The position numbers and the translations under genes are program-made. Below the pieces are notes generated by a model. That model was given only the letters and a program-made list of their open reading frames with translations, did no database searches and was not told where the DNA came from. Below, piece by piece: positions 44,974 through 55,100 of a DNA stretch of 64,000 bases. Position 1 is the stretch's first letter. Every line of letters starts with the position of its first letter. This stretch comes from Nakamurella sp. A5-74. Lineage in GTDB: Bacteria; Actinomycetota; Actinomycetes; Mycobacteriales; Nakamurellaceae. The stretch covers positions 1,984,001 through 2,048,000 of the forward strand of contig NZ_CP159218.1 in assembly GCF_040438885.1 (NCBI RefSeq), written 5' to 3'.

Positions 44974-47900
44974 TCAGCTCTTCACGGTGATGACGGTGGA
45001 ACCGATCACCGGCGCGAGCGATGCAGCTCCGGTGTATTCGCGCATGGACTCACTGCTCACCCGGACGGAGATCGTGCCGGCCTTGATCGCCGTCACCACT
45101 CCAGTTGTCGGGTCCAGGATCGCCGTTCGCCCGGCCTTCTTCGCGGCGGTCAGGGCTGCGGCCCCGCTGCCGAGCGCCAGGCCGGACGTGGGGATCCAGT
45201 GCACTGACATCGGGTACCGCAGCGGGACCACTCTCGTGCCGGGAGCGATGCCGTCGGGCTGGACGAGAGTGCCGGTGACGGTGGTCTTCCCGCCGACCTT
45301 CAGCGAACCAGGGCCGGTCAGCCGCACCGACTGGGCGAAGGCGTGCACGTCGCCGGTCAGCCACCGGCCGTCGGCCTGCTGGGTCGGATCGACCGTCCAG
45401 TTGAGGAAGCCGGTGAACCCGCCCCGCTCGGGTGTGCCGTACGGAGCCTTCCCGGACGACGGCAGCACCGTGTACGGCACACCCTCGAGGCGGTGCACGT
45501 TCAGCACCTGGGCGTGCGAGCCGGTCATCGCTGCGCCCTTGCCGGTGGAGGTGCGGAAGTCGGACAGCATCTTCTCGATCAGGGCGACCTCCATCCGGTC
45601 GCCGAGCTGACTGGTGGCAGCCTCCTCCGGATCGTCGACCGGGTGGTGGGCGAAGACCAGGACATTCTTGATCGAGGCATTGCTCCTGGCCTGCTGCAGG
45701 GCTGACTGCAGCATCGCGTACTGGGCGAAGTCCGATCCACGCAGCGTGCCCAACGCGCTGTTGAGCAGGATGAACCGGGTGCCCTTGTGGTCGAAGGTCC
45801 GGTAGGGCCGACCGAACTCGGCCACGAACGGAGCCAGGTCACCCTGACCGTTCACCCGGTACGACTCGTGGTTGCCCGGCACGTAATAGCACGGGAACCG
45901 GCCGGACGCCGAGTCCGGCGTGTAGTTCGCCGGCAGCGGCGCGTCGACGGTGACGAGATCGCACCCGCCGGCCTCGAGGGTCTTGCGGGCCAATGAGATG
46001 TCTTGCGGTGCACCTAGATCGGTGATGTCGCCGTTCAGCACGACCAGGTCCGGATGCTGCGTGCCGATGCGCTTCAGTGCGGCCACGCCGACCTTCGCGA
46101 GCTCGGGGTGCGCCGCGGTGAACTGCACATCCGACAACGTCGCGTAGTTCCAGGTGCCGGGGGAGCTGGGCGCCGTTCCGTCCGGGCTGAGTAGCGGATC
46201 CGGCCGGGGCGCACCGAGCGCGGGCACGTCGATCGCCGGCGCCGAGTCGTAGGCGATCGAGTCGAACACGATGGTGCCTGCGCCCTGCTTGAGAGCGTCG
46301 GTCTCGACGGCCTGGAAGTACGTCAACCGGATGGGGAAGAGGGTCCCGGACGGGAACACCCAGTCGATGGACTGCTTGCCCGCGGTGATCGCCGGGCCGA
46401 GGAAGCCGCCGTTCACCCCGGCGCCGTCCACCCACCGCAGCGAGGAGAACTGCATGGCGCGGGAGGACGTGAACGACACCCGGACTCGCAAGGGCGCACC
46501 GGGCAGCGTGAGCAGGGCGGGCGTGCCGGTGAAGGTGATGCCCTGGTTGCGGCGGGCCGTGAAATCAAGCCGCAGCTTGCCGTCCTGCAACAACAGCTTT
46601 TGCTCCGCGGGCACGGTGCCGTTGGTCGTCCACCGGCTCACCTCGTCCGCCGCGTCGAAGGAATACAATTGCGTGGTGGTGACGCCAACGGTCACCGGCA
46701 GCGTGGTGCGGACGCCCGCAGCCGTCAGCGTCATCAGGGTGGCGCCCTGCCGCAGCGGTGTGATGCGCAGACCGGTGTTGTCGGCGGTGATCCGCAGGAC
46801 GCTGCGGTCGTAGTCCAGGCCCAGGTCGCCGAGCTCGACCGGTGCCGCGTAGCCCTGCGCGTCCCGCCCGGTGACGTCGAGGTGGACGGCCGCAGCATCG
46901 CCGGCCCCGGGGAGCGCGAGCCGACGTTGCGAGGTCTCCAGGCTGTGCAGCGGGCCGAGCACGGTCAACGAGATCCCGCCGCGGATGGAGCCCGCCGACG
47001 CGGAGACGGCCAGCCGACGCTGGACCGCGAGCGAACCGTCACCCGCCGGGGCGATGACGGTGGCGCCACCGGCGCCCGGGATGATCCTGGCGCGACCGGC
47101 GAACCAGGCGATGGCTGCGGGGAGCGAACGAGGAGTGAGGTTGGCATCGACGGCACTGACGGTCAGGCTGCGGCGCAGTCCGGGGAAGACGGCATCGGCG
47201 CGCACGGTGCCTGCGCGGACGGCTGCCTGGTCGGCCCGCGGTCGCACGACGAGCGACCCGGCGCCGCGACTGCTCGGGCTCACGAACACGCCGACACCGT
47301 TGGGGTCGATGCGTTCTGCGCCATCGGACGGACGGTTGCGGACGTCGGCCTGCCGGTCGCCCGCCGCTCGGGCCACCAGGGTGGTCGAGCCGCCGCCGTC
47401 GAGGTTCACCGCGGTCTGCACGCCCAGCGAGATGAGTTGCTGTGCAACGGAGGTGAGCGTCCGGCCGGGGACCAGGGTCTGCCGACCGTCGGTGGTGAAC
47501 AGCACCAGCGTCCGGCCGTCGTCCTTGATGCCCAGCGCCGTCCGGGGAGCCAGCGAGGTGTCGCTCTGCTGGACCACCGCGCCGTCGCGGACCAGCACCG
47601 CGTTGGCGCCGATGACCATGTTCATCCGGCCGGCGAGCTCGTCCTTGAGTCGGTAGTCCAGGGCCGCGGGAGTGCCGATCGGCAGTGCGCGGAGTGCGGC
47701 AGCCGAGGCGCCGCGGGCCTGCAGGACGAACGCGCCGGCCGGGATGGCGCCGGTTCCGGCGGCGTCGGTGACCGAGCGGATCGCCCCGTCGACGACCAGC
47801 GCCTCGACCACTGCGGGCGCACCCTCCAGACCGCGACTCCGGCTGGCCGTCCCCCATCCGGGGGTGAAGGCGATGAGTGCATCTGCGGGCGACGAGCCGT

Positions 47901-48513
47901 TGACGGTGTTCAGTGCGAGTACCGGGTACGGCGTGCCGCCGAGCGTTGCGGTGGCCTCGATAGCGGCGTCGACCAGGGAAGCGATGCGGTCGCGGGTGAT
48001 GCCTACCTGGACACGTCCGCCGATCTGAGCGCTCTTGAGCAGGTCGCCGCCCTGCACGGCGGCACCCAGGGGTGCGCCGGAGCCGTCGATGTCGAAGAAG
48101 TCGCCGTTGGTCGCGGCCACCGCGCCGCGCGCGTTGGCCGCGGTGGAGATGGGCCCACGGTCGGAGACTCCCGGTCCTGCGGTGATCAGGTCGGTGCTGA
48201 CCGCCGGCTGGGCGAGGTCGACGGTGAGTACCTGGTCGTCGAACCAGCCGTCGCCGGTGAGGGAGGTCCGCCGGTCGAGCGTGATGCCCGGCCCGAGCTT
48301 CTCGGTGACGCTGCGCAGCGGGTAGGAGGCGTCCGCTGCGGGTGCAGTCGCAAGGGCGACGGTCCGGGCTGGAGCGGTGGGCGCCGGTGCAGTCGATGCT
48401 GCCGCCACCGCCGTTCCGGGCGCGAGTGGTGCCAGCACGGTGGCGACACCGAGCGCGGCGATGACTGCAGCGGTCGTGGCGTAACTGCCACGGCGGCGGT
48501 GAAGGAGTGACAC
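44974..48513 (-). CDS. Secreted phosphodiester glycosidase / metallophosphatase fusion protein
   Basis: A 1179-residue exported protein from GTG 48513, with GGAGG just upstream and a clear signal peptide (RRRGSYATTAAVIAALGVAT, then an Ala-rich cleavage region about 40). Residues about 100-370 form a NAGPA-like phosphodiester glycosidase domain (AATNGDFFD, ALGIKDDGRTLVLFTTDGR, NLDGGGSTTLV). A middle beta-rich part includes a carbohydrate-binding-like module (about 640-780). At about 785-1030 lies a calcineurin-like phosphoesterase (GDITD, GNHE, FAHHP), in which the first motif reads SDVQ instead of DxH and the last is GSHAQ. The C-terminus has a bacterial Ig-like domain. Likely acts on cell-wall or exogenous phospho-glycans. 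Confidence 0.85.
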   Translation of the reverse strand: MSLLHRRRGSYATTAAVIAALGVATVLAPLAPGTAVAAASTAPAPTAPARTVALATAPAADASYPLRSVTEKLGPGITLDRRTSLTGDGWFDDQVLTVDLAQPAVSTDLITAGPGVSDRGPISTAANARGAVAATNGDFFDIDGSGAPLGAAVQGGDLLKSAQIGGRVQVGITRDRIASLVDAAIEATATLGGTPYPVLALNTVNGSSPADALIAFTPGWGTASRSRGLEGAPAVVEALVVDGAIRSVTDAAGTGAIPAGAFVLQARGASAAALRALPIGTPAALDYRLKDELAGRMNMVIGANAVLVRDGAVVQQSDTSLAPRTALGIKDDGRTLVLFTTDGRQTLVPGRTLTSVAQQLISLGVQTAVNLDGGGSTTLVARAAGDRQADVRNRPSDGAERIDPNGVGVFVSPSSRGAGSLVVRPRADQAAVRAGTVRADAVFPGLRRSLTVSAVDANLTPRSLPAAIAWFAGRARIIPGAGGATVIAPAGDGSLAVQRRLAVSASAGSIRGGISLTVLGPLHSLETSQRRLALPGAGDAAAVHLDVTGRDAQGYAAPVELGDLGLDYDRSVLRITADNTGLRITPLRQGATLMTLTAAGVRTTLPVTVGVTTTQLYSFDAADEVSRWTTNGTVPAEQKLLLQDGKLRLDFTARRNQGITFTGTPALLTLPGAPLRVRVSFTSSRAMQFSSLRWVDGAGVNGGFLGPAITAGKQSIDWVFPSGTLFPIRLTYFQAVETDALKQGAGTIVFDSIAYDSAPAIDVPALGAPRPDPLLSPDGTAPSSPGTWNYATLSDVQFTAAHPELAKVGVAALKRIGTQHPDLVVLNGDITDLGAPQDISLARKTLEAGGCDLVTVDAPLPANYTPDSASGRFPCYYVPGNHESYRVNGQGDLAPFVAEFGRPYRTFDHKGTRFILLNSALGTLRGSDFAQYAMLQSALQQARSNASIKNVLVFAHHPVDDPEEAATSQLGDRMEVALIEKMLSDFRTSTGKGAAMTGSHAQVLNVHRLEGVPYTVLPSSGKAPYGTPERGGFTGFLNWTVDPTQQADGRWLTGDVHAFAQSVRLTGPGSLKVGGKTTVTGTLVQPDGIAPGTRVVPLRYPMSVHWIPTSGLALGSGAAALTAAKKAGRTAILDPTTGVVTAIKAGTISVRVSSESMREYTGAASLAPVIGSTVITVKS

Positions 48514-48739
48514 AGGGCCTCCAGGTCGGGTCGCGCGGACTGCGGCACCCCGCCCGCGCGTGGAATCTTCACGTAGGGAGCCCTCTCGAAGGTAGAGAAT
48601 GACATCGATTGCACGATGGCGCAGAGGTGGACGGCTGCGGTCCACCGCATGACGCTCGTACACCGACGCGTGCGGCGGATGGCGGCGGCCGTGCGCCCAC
48701 CCGGCCGATCGGCACGGTTCCCGTCCCGAACCCGGTGGC

Positions 48740-50056
48740 TCAGGCCGAGCCGAGATCCACCCGGAGCGCCCGCAGCCTGATCGCTGCCGACATCCGCTCG
48801 GCGAGCACGGCAGCCGGGAGTCGGACACGGACGTCGGTCGCCGGATCGTGGACGGACATCGCACCGGTCGACACTTCGTCCTCGCCCACCACCACCAGCA
48901 GTGAGTCACGACGTCCGCTGGCGGCGCGGATCCGGGACCCGAGGCTTCCCTCAGCCTCCAGGCGGAGGCGGACACCGTTGCAGCGCAACAGGTTCGCAGC
49001 CTGATCTGCGGCAGCGCGTTGCGCGGCGCTGACGGGCAGGAGGCAGACCTGCACCGGCGCGAGCCAGAGCGGCAGCCGCCCGCGGTGCACCTCCAGCAGC
49101 AGCGCCACCATCCGCTCCATCGCGCCAAGGGTGCCGCGGTGGATCATCGAGACCAGCGGACGCGCACCGCCTGAGTCGGTGTAGCGCAGGTCGAACCGTT
49201 CCGGCTGGTTGAAATCCAGCTGGACGGTGCCGAGGGTCTCGACCTGACCGCGCGCATCCCGTACCTGGACGTCGATCTTGGGTCCGTAGAAGGCCGCCTC
49301 CCCTGCTACCTCCCGACTGTGCAGCCCGCGTCGCGGAAGGTCGATCGCGACCAACGCGGCGCGCAGCCGATCCTCAGCGGCGGCCCAGTGCTCGGCGGCG
49401 CCCAGATATCCGTCGCCGGATCCCCGTCGCGACAGCCGAAGGTGATCCACCGAGATCCCCAGCACCTCATAGGCATCGAGCAACGCCTGCAGTGCCGCGG
49501 CCACCTCGGGGGCGACCTGGTCCGGTCGGCAGAAGACGTGGGTGTCGTCCAGGTCGATCTGCCGGACCCGGCTCAACCCGCTGAGCACTCCGGACCGCTC
49601 CGCCCGGAACATCGGTGCCAGCTCGTTGAGCCGGATCGGCAGATCGCGGTGGCTGCGGATCTCCGCGGCGTAGATCATCGCGTGGTGCGGGCAGTTTGCC
49701 GGTCGCAGCACCAATTCGTCACCGCCGACCGGCATCGGCGGGAACATGTCGTCGGCGAACTTCGCCCAGTGCCCCGACCGTTCGAACAGTGCCCGCTTCC
49801 CCAGCACCGGGGAGTACACCGGCGAACACCCGGTGGCCAGTGCGATCTCGCGGGCGTACTGCTCCAGTTCGTACCGGACCACCGCTCCGGCCGGTAGCCA
49901 GAGCGGGAGACCGGCCCCGGCGAGCGGATGGGTGGTGTAGATGCCCATCTCCCGACCGATCACCCGGTGGTCGAGGGTCGACGGTCGCGACGGATCCGCA
50001 CTCAAGATCGGCAGGGCGGGATCTGCTGCGGACGAGGGATCGTGCTGTGCAGGCAT
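48740..50056 (-). CDS. Short threonyl-tRNA synthetase lacking TGS and editing domains
   Basis: Class II aminoacyl-tRNA synthetase of 438 residues (usual ThrRS 640-690). It contains only the catalytic core and the anticodon-binding domain: motif 1 region HPLAGAGLPLWLPAGAVVRYE, zinc-site RPANCPHHAMIY, motif 2 MFRAERSGVLSGLSRVRQ, motif 3 MIHRGTLGAMERMVALLLE, then LPLWLAPVQVCLLPV. The N-terminal TGS and the His-rich editing domains, which remove Ser-tRNA(Thr), are absent. ATG 50056 is used; earlier in-frame sequence overlaps the leader region. Behind a leader with Thr codons. It could be a second ThrRS, for example for stress or inhibitor tolerance; a full-length one is expected elsewhere. Confidence 0.9.
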   Translation of the reverse strand: MPAQHDPSSAADPALPILSADPSRPSTLDHRVIGREMGIYTTHPLAGAGLPLWLPAGAVVRYELEQYAREIALATGCSPVYSPVLGKRALFERSGHWAKFADDMFPPMPVGGDELVLRPANCPHHAMIYAAEIRSHRDLPIRLNELAPMFRAERSGVLSGLSRVRQIDLDDTHVFCRPDQVAPEVAAALQALLDAYEVLGISVDHLRLSRRGSGDGYLGAAEHWAAAEDRLRAALVAIDLPRRGLHSREVAGEAAFYGPKIDVQVRDARGQVETLGTVQLDFNQPERFDLRYTDSGGARPLVSMIHRGTLGAMERMVALLLEVHRGRLPLWLAPVQVCLLPVSAAQRAAADQAANLLRCNGVRLRLEAEGSLGSRIRAASGRRDSLLVVVGEDEVSTGAMSVHDPATDVRVRLPAAVLAERMSAAIRLRALRVDLGSA

Positions 50057-50097
50057 CGGAACTCCTGATGGGAAGGGAGAGTCCGGGGAGATGCAAG

Positions 50098-50122
50098 GAG
50101 CCCCGGAGAATCTCCGGGGCTC
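50098..50122 (-). terminator. Attenuator hairpin before the ThrRS gene
   Basis: A perfect 12-bp inverted repeat, GAGCCCCGGAGA with its complement, separated by one base (effective loop 3-5). It lies 18 bases after the leader-peptide stop and 42 bases before the ThrRS start. Together with 50159-50172 it allows alternative pairing (see the leader entry). Confidence 0.7.
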
Positions 50123-50139
50123 GGGTGGTGACGGTGAGG

Positions 50140-50202
50140 TCAGCTCGGACGGGCGAGGCCGGAGTGGTCCGGCGTCGTCGTGGGTGCGAACGCGTTCCTC
50201 AT
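50140..50202 (-). CDS. Putative threonine leader peptide of the ThrRS gene
   Basis: A 20-codon ORF, MRNAFAPTTTPDHSGLARPS, with three consecutive ACG threonine codons (50181-50173). Directly downstream is CCGGACCACTCCGG (50172-50159): its second half (CTCCGG) can pair either with the first half (CCGGA) or with CCGGAG in the 5' arm of the following hairpin. This is the 1:2 / 2:3 / 3:4 layout of ribosome-mediated attenuation. Stalling for lack of Thr-tRNA would free the hairpin's competitor and let transcription reach the synthetase. The ribosome site (CTGGGCGG) is weak. Inferred from sequence only. Confidence 0.6.
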   Translation of the reverse strand: MRNAFAPTTTPDHSGLARPS

Positions 50203-50331
50203 CCGCCCAGCCTGATCCGGCGTCCGGGTCGGTGTCAACCGGGATGGACGAGCCAGTCGCAGCTCGGCCCGGTTCCCAGCTGGCCCCGGTCCCAGCTCGG
50301 CAAGGTCGCGGCACGACATACAGTCCTGTCC

Positions 50332-51744
50332 ATGCGCACCACTGACGAGCTGCCCGACCCGATGATCACCCCCCCGCAGACAGCGGTGCCGGAACCGGTG
50401 GACCGCGCGCTCCGCATATTGACCACCTCGGCCAACCACGGGCTGTTGTGGTTCGGGGTCGGCGCGGTCGGGGCGATGCTGGGCAAGCGTCCGCGGCGCG
50501 CGGCGCTCAGGGGGGTCGCCTCCCTCGGGATGGCCAGCTTCGTCGCGAACAGTGTCATCAAGCCGCTGGTGGGTCGCCGGCGACCCGATCCGCAGCGCAC
50601 GAAGACCGCCCGTCGCATCGGCAAGATCCCCTGGACCAGCTCCTTCCCCAGTGGTCACTCGGCCTCTGCAGCCGCCTTCGCCACCGGCGCTGCCCTCGAA
50701 CTTCCGTTGAGTGCAACGGTTCTCGGCCCGCTCGCTGCAGCCGTCGCCTACTCCCGGGTGCACGTCGGCGTGCACTACAAGTCCGACGTCGTCGTCGGGG
50801 CGGCGTCCGGCGTGGCGGTGGCGCTGCTGGTGCAGAAGCTGTGGCCGGCCAAGCCGTTCGCTCCGGCCGAGATGGACAAGGTGGACGCTCCGGCGCTGGC
50901 CGAGGGCGCCGGGCTGTTCGTCGTGCTCAACGAGCTCTCCGGCTCCTCCGACGGCGCCGAGGAGGCGATCAGGAAGGTCCTGCCCCAGGTCGAGATCGTG
51001 CAATGGGATCCGGAGAACGAGGATCTGGCCGATCTCGTGCCCGGCTCTGCGTCGGCGGTCGGGGTGGCCGGCGGTGACGGCACCGTCGCCTCGGTGGCTG
51101 CGCTGGCGATCGAGCGGAACCTGCCCCTGGCCGTCTTCCCGGCCGGCACCCTCAACCACTTCGCCGGCGCGCTCGGCCTGGCCACCCACCAGGACACCGC
51201 CACCGCGGTGCTCGCTGGAGCGGGCGGATCGGTGTCCGCCGCCGCACTGAACGGCAACGTGTTCCTCAACACCGCGGGTATCGGTGGATACCCCGAGCTG
51301 GTCCGGTTGCGGGACAAGCTCAGCCACCGGATGGGCAAGTGGCCGGCCGCCGCGTACTCGCTGGGCAAGGTCGTGCGTGGCCACGCGCCGCTGCACCTGG
51401 TGATCAACGGCAAGCCCGTTCCGGTGTGGGCGGTGTTCGTCGGCAACGGTGTCTACACCCCACGTGGTCTGGCGCCCGCCTGGCGCGACCGGCTCAGCGA
51501 CGACGTGCTGGACGTGCAGTACCTGCGCGCGGACAAGAAGTTCTCCCGCACCATCGCGGTGGTCGCCTCGCTGATCGGCCTGGTCGGGCAGACCAAGGTG
51601 TTCGGTGCCGTCGACGGGCGCTCGGTCACCATCACCTCGCAGGAGGGTCCGGTGCTGGCGGCGCACGACGGGGAGGTCACCAGCCCGCACGAGAAGATCG
51701 AGCTGGAGATCCTGCCGCAGCGGCTGGTCGTCTACCGCGGATGA
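50332..51744 (+). CDS. PAP2 phosphatase / diacylglycerol kinase-type fusion protein
   Basis: A 470-residue bifunctional protein from ATG 50332. The N-terminal PAP2 domain has KPLVGRRRP at 77-84, PSGHS at 106-110 and [12 protein letters not shown] at 141-152, the three motifs of acid phosphatases that act on lipid phosphates. The C-terminal half is a DAG-kinase-type domain with [13 protein letters not shown] at 247-259 and [13 protein letters not shown]. The two activities are opposite (dephosphorylating and phosphorylating lipids), so it may act in lipid remodelling or undecaprenyl-phosphate metabolism. The stop overlaps the acylphosphatase ATG. Confidence 0.93.
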   Translation: MRTTDELPDPMITPPQTAVPEPVDRALRILTTSANHGLLWFGVGAVGAMLGKRPRRAALRGVASLGMASFVANSVIKPLVGRRRPDPQRTKTARRIGKIPWTSSFPSGHSASAAAFATGAALELPLSATVLGPLAAAVAYSRVHVGVHYKSDVVVGAASGVAVALLVQKLWPAKPFAPAEMDKVDAPALAEGAGLFVVLNELSGSSDGAEEAIRKVLPQVEIVQWDPENEDLADLVPGSASAVGVAGGDGTVASVAALAIERNLPLAVFPAGTLNHFAGALGLATHQDTATAVLAGAGGSVSAAALNGNVFLNTAGIGGYPELVRLRDKLSHRMGKWPAAAYSLGKVVRGHAPLHLVINGKPVPVWAVFVGNGVYTPRGLAPAWRDRLSDDVLDVQYLRADKKFSRTIAVVASLIGLVGQTKVFGAVDGRSVTITSQEGPVLAAHDGEVTSPHEKIELEILPQRLVVYRG

Positions 51745-52058
51745 CGGACGGGGCCCGCACCGATCCGCTGAGCGGCGACGCGGAGACGCTCGTGCGGATG
51801 ACGGTCTTCGTGCGCGGTCGGGTGCAGGGCGTCGGGTTCCGGTGGTGGACGCGTAGCCGCGCGTTGGAGCTGGGTCTGGTCGGCAGCGCCACCAACCGCG
51901 CCGACGGCGGCGTCGAGGTGGTCGCGGAAGGACCTCGGGCCGACTGTGCGCAGCTGCTCGTGCTGCTTCGCGGGCCCGACGCGCCCGGCCTGGTCGAGTC
52001 CGCGATCGAGCAGTTCGCGGCGCCGCGCGGTGTCGGGCCGGAGTTCGTCGAACGTTGA
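51741..52058 (+). CDS. acyP: Acylphosphatase
   Basis: A 105-residue enzyme hydrolysing acyl phosphates. The signature [13 protein letters not shown] holds the phosphate-binding Arg, and [17 protein letters not shown] the catalytic Asn. The N-terminus is about 17 residues longer than the core fold. Coupled to the PAP2/DAG kinase gene by ATGA; in actinobacteria acylphosphatase often precedes smc, as here. Confidence 0.94.
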   Translation: MTDGARTDPLSGDAETLVRMTVFVRGRVQGVGFRWWTRSRALELGLVGSATNRADGGVEVVAEGPRADCAQLLVLLRGPDAPGLVESAIEQFAAPRGVGPEFVER

Positions 52059-52173
52059 TCCGCGTCGGTCCGGGTTAGCCTGTTGATCACTGCTGCCGCC
52101 GGGATCTCTCCCGCGGCGGAGGTGCGTCGTCCCCGACCGCCAGGTCGACCAGTCCGAGCAGCGAGGAAGAGGT

Positions 52174-55100
52174 GTGCGCCGGGTGTATTTGAAGTCGCTC
52201 ACCCTCAAGGGCTTCAAGTCGTTCGCCTCGGCGACCACGCTGCAGTTCGAACCAGGCATCACCGCCGTCGTCGGACCGAACGGCTCGGGCAAGTCCAACG
52301 TGGTCGATGCGATCGCCTGGGTGCTCGGCGAGCAGGGCGCGAAGGCGTTGCGCGGCGGCAAGATGGATGACGTCATCTTCGCCGGCACCGCCGACCGGCC
52401 ACCGCTGGGGCGGGCCGAGGTGACGTTGACGATCAACAACGCCGACGGTGCGCTGCCCATCGATTACGCCGAGGTGTCGATCACCCGACGGATGTTCCGA
52501 GACGGTGCCAGCGAGTACGAGATCAACGGCAGCTCCTGCCGGCTGCTCGACATCCAGGAACTGCTCAGCGACTCGGGTATCGGTCGTGAGATGCACGTCA
52601 TCGTGGGGCAGGGCCAGCTCGATGCGGTGCTGTCGGCACGTCCGGAGGACCGTCGTGCGTTCATCGAGGAAGCAGCCGGCGTCCTCAAGCACCGCAAGCG
52701 CAAGGAGAAAGCGCTCCGCAAGCTCGACGCGATGCAGGCCAACCTGACCCGGCTCGGCGACCTGACCGGCGAGCTGCGGAGGCAGCTCAAACCGTTGGGC
52801 CGACAGGCAGAGGTGGCTCGGCGCGCCGCCGGGGTGCAGTCGGACCTCCGCGACGCGCGGCTCCGGCTGCTGGCCGACGACCACCGGGTGCTGGCGGCGA
52901 AGATCGCCCAGGAGACCGCTGACGAGCAGGCCGCACAGGATCACCGGGCGCGCATCCAGCAGCAGCTCGCGGCAGCACAGCAGGAGGTCGAGCTCGCGCA
53001 GAAGGCCTTGGCCGAGGCCACTCCGCAGCTGCAGCAGGCACAGGATCTGTGGTTCTCGCTGTCGGCGCTCAGCGAGAGGTTCCGCGGTTTGGTGTCGCTC
53101 GCCGAGGAACGGTCCCGCAATCTGGCAACTCCCACCGAGGCGCCGCGCGCCGGACGCGACCCCGAGGAGTTGGACCGGCAGGCCGAGCGGGCAGAGGCCG
53201 AACAGATCGAACGGGAGCGGGCGGTCGTCGCCGGGCGCGCGGTGCTCGCCGAGGCCGTCACCGAGCGCACCGAGGCCGAAGAGGCGCTCAAGGCGGCGGA
53301 GGCCGCGCTGGTGGCGGCCTCCCGCGCGATCGCCGATCGCCGTGAAGGGCTGGCCCGACTGTCCGGCCAGGTCAACGCGGCCCGCTCACGGCTGACCTCC
53401 GCGGACGAGGAGGTCGCGCGGCTGGGCGTCGCGGTGGCCGAGGCGCGTGAGCGGTCGGACCGGGCCGGGCGTGCGTTCGAGACCCTGCAGGACTCGATCG
53501 GCGAACTCGATTCGTCGGAGGAGGGGCTCGACGAGCACAACCTGGCCGCAGAGCAGGCCGCCGACGCGGCAGCCGCGCGGGTCACCGAGCTGGCCGATCA
53601 ACTGCGGGAGGCGCGCACTGCACAGGCCGGGCTGCGGGCGAGGGTCGATGCGCTCGCCCTCGGTCTCGATCGACGGGACGGGGCCGGCACGCTGCTGGCT
53701 GCTGGTCTGCAAGGAGTGCTGGGTTCGGTGGCGACGCTGCTCGACGTCAGCCCCGGCCACGAGGCAGCGGTGGCCGCAGCTCTCGGCCGGATCGCCGACG
53801 CGGTGGCGGTGGCCGACCTGACCGCTGCGGCGACCGCTCTGACGCATCTGCGCACCGAGGACGGCGGCCGTTCCGGTCTGCTGATCGGGGGCGCACCGAA
53901 CCCCGAGGTCACCGGTGATGAGCTACCTGCCGGCGCGGTCTGGGCCGTCGACGTGGTGCGAGCGCCTGAGGCGTTGCGCTCCGCGACTGCTGTTGCGCTG
54001 CACCGGGTTGCGATCGTTCCCGACCTCGACGCCGCGCTCGCGCTGGTGGAGCTGCGGCCACTGGTGCGCGCCGTCACAGCAGCCGGCGACCTGATCGGCA
54101 GCGACTGGGCCTTCGGCGGCAGCGCCGGCAAGCAGTCGGTGATCGAGATCCAGGCTGCCGTCGACGAAGCGGAGTCCGAACTCGCCGCCGTGACGTCGAG
54201 GATCACCGGGCTGGAAGCGGCGCTGGTCGGCGCCAGGGCCGAGGCGGAGTCCTCGGCCGGCGTCGCCGACCGGGCGATGGCCGCGCTGCACGAATCCGAC
54301 GCCAAGCTCGCCGCCGTCACCGAGCAGCTCGGTCGACTCGGGGAAACGGCCCGATCCGCTGCCGCCGAGGCCGAGCGGTTGACACGGCAGCGGACTGCCG
54401 TCGAGACCGCCCGCGAACAACATCGCACCGAGGTGGCGGAACTGGAGGAGCGGCTCACCCACGCCTCGGACTCCTCGACCGACGTCACCGAGGAGCTCGA
54501 CCCGGCCGAGCGGGACCGGGCGACCGACGCCGCCGCTGCCGCCCGTCAGGTGGAGATGGAGGCGCGGCTGGCGCTGCGCACCGACGAGGAACGCGCCCGG
54601 GCGTCCGCCGGCTCGGCTGAAGGTCTTCGCCGGGCAGCTCGTCAGGAGCGGGAGACGGTGGCCCGTGCCGAAGCTGCGATCCGCCGCCGCGCCGCTGGTG
54701 CCGCGGTCGCCGCCGGCGTGCTGGAACTGGCCGTCAGGACCGCTGCCCGTCTCGAGACGTCGCTCGCCGCGGCCGCCGCCGAGCGAGAATCGGCCCAGCA
54801 GCACCGCGCCGCCGCCGAGGAGCGCTCCCGCACCACCCGCACCGTCGCCGCCGATCTGCAGACCCAGTGGAGCGCCTTGACCGACGCGGTCCACCGGGAC
54901 GAGGTGCAGCGCGCCCAGCAGACGCTGCGGTTGGAGCAGCTGGCCGACCGCATCGCCGGCGAGTTCGCGATGAACCCGGACGACCTGGTCGCCGAGTTCG
55001 GTCCGGACGTCGAGGTACCGCCGACCGCGCTCGAGATGACCGAGTACGAGGCTGCCAAGGAGCGGGGCGAGGACGTCGTCCGGCCGCAGCCCGCGCCGTT

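Noticed and set aside
46600-48510. Long plus-strand ORF (636 codons) opposite the phosphodiesterase gene
   Set aside because: It is antisense to a gene with clear domains and a signal peptide; its own translation is Arg/Gly-rich low-complexity typical of shadows in high-GC DNA.
50060-50220. T-box riboswitch before the ThrRS gene
   Set aside because: No conserved T-box core (AGGGTGG-like) or specifier stem is visible; the leader ORF with Thr codons explains the region better.
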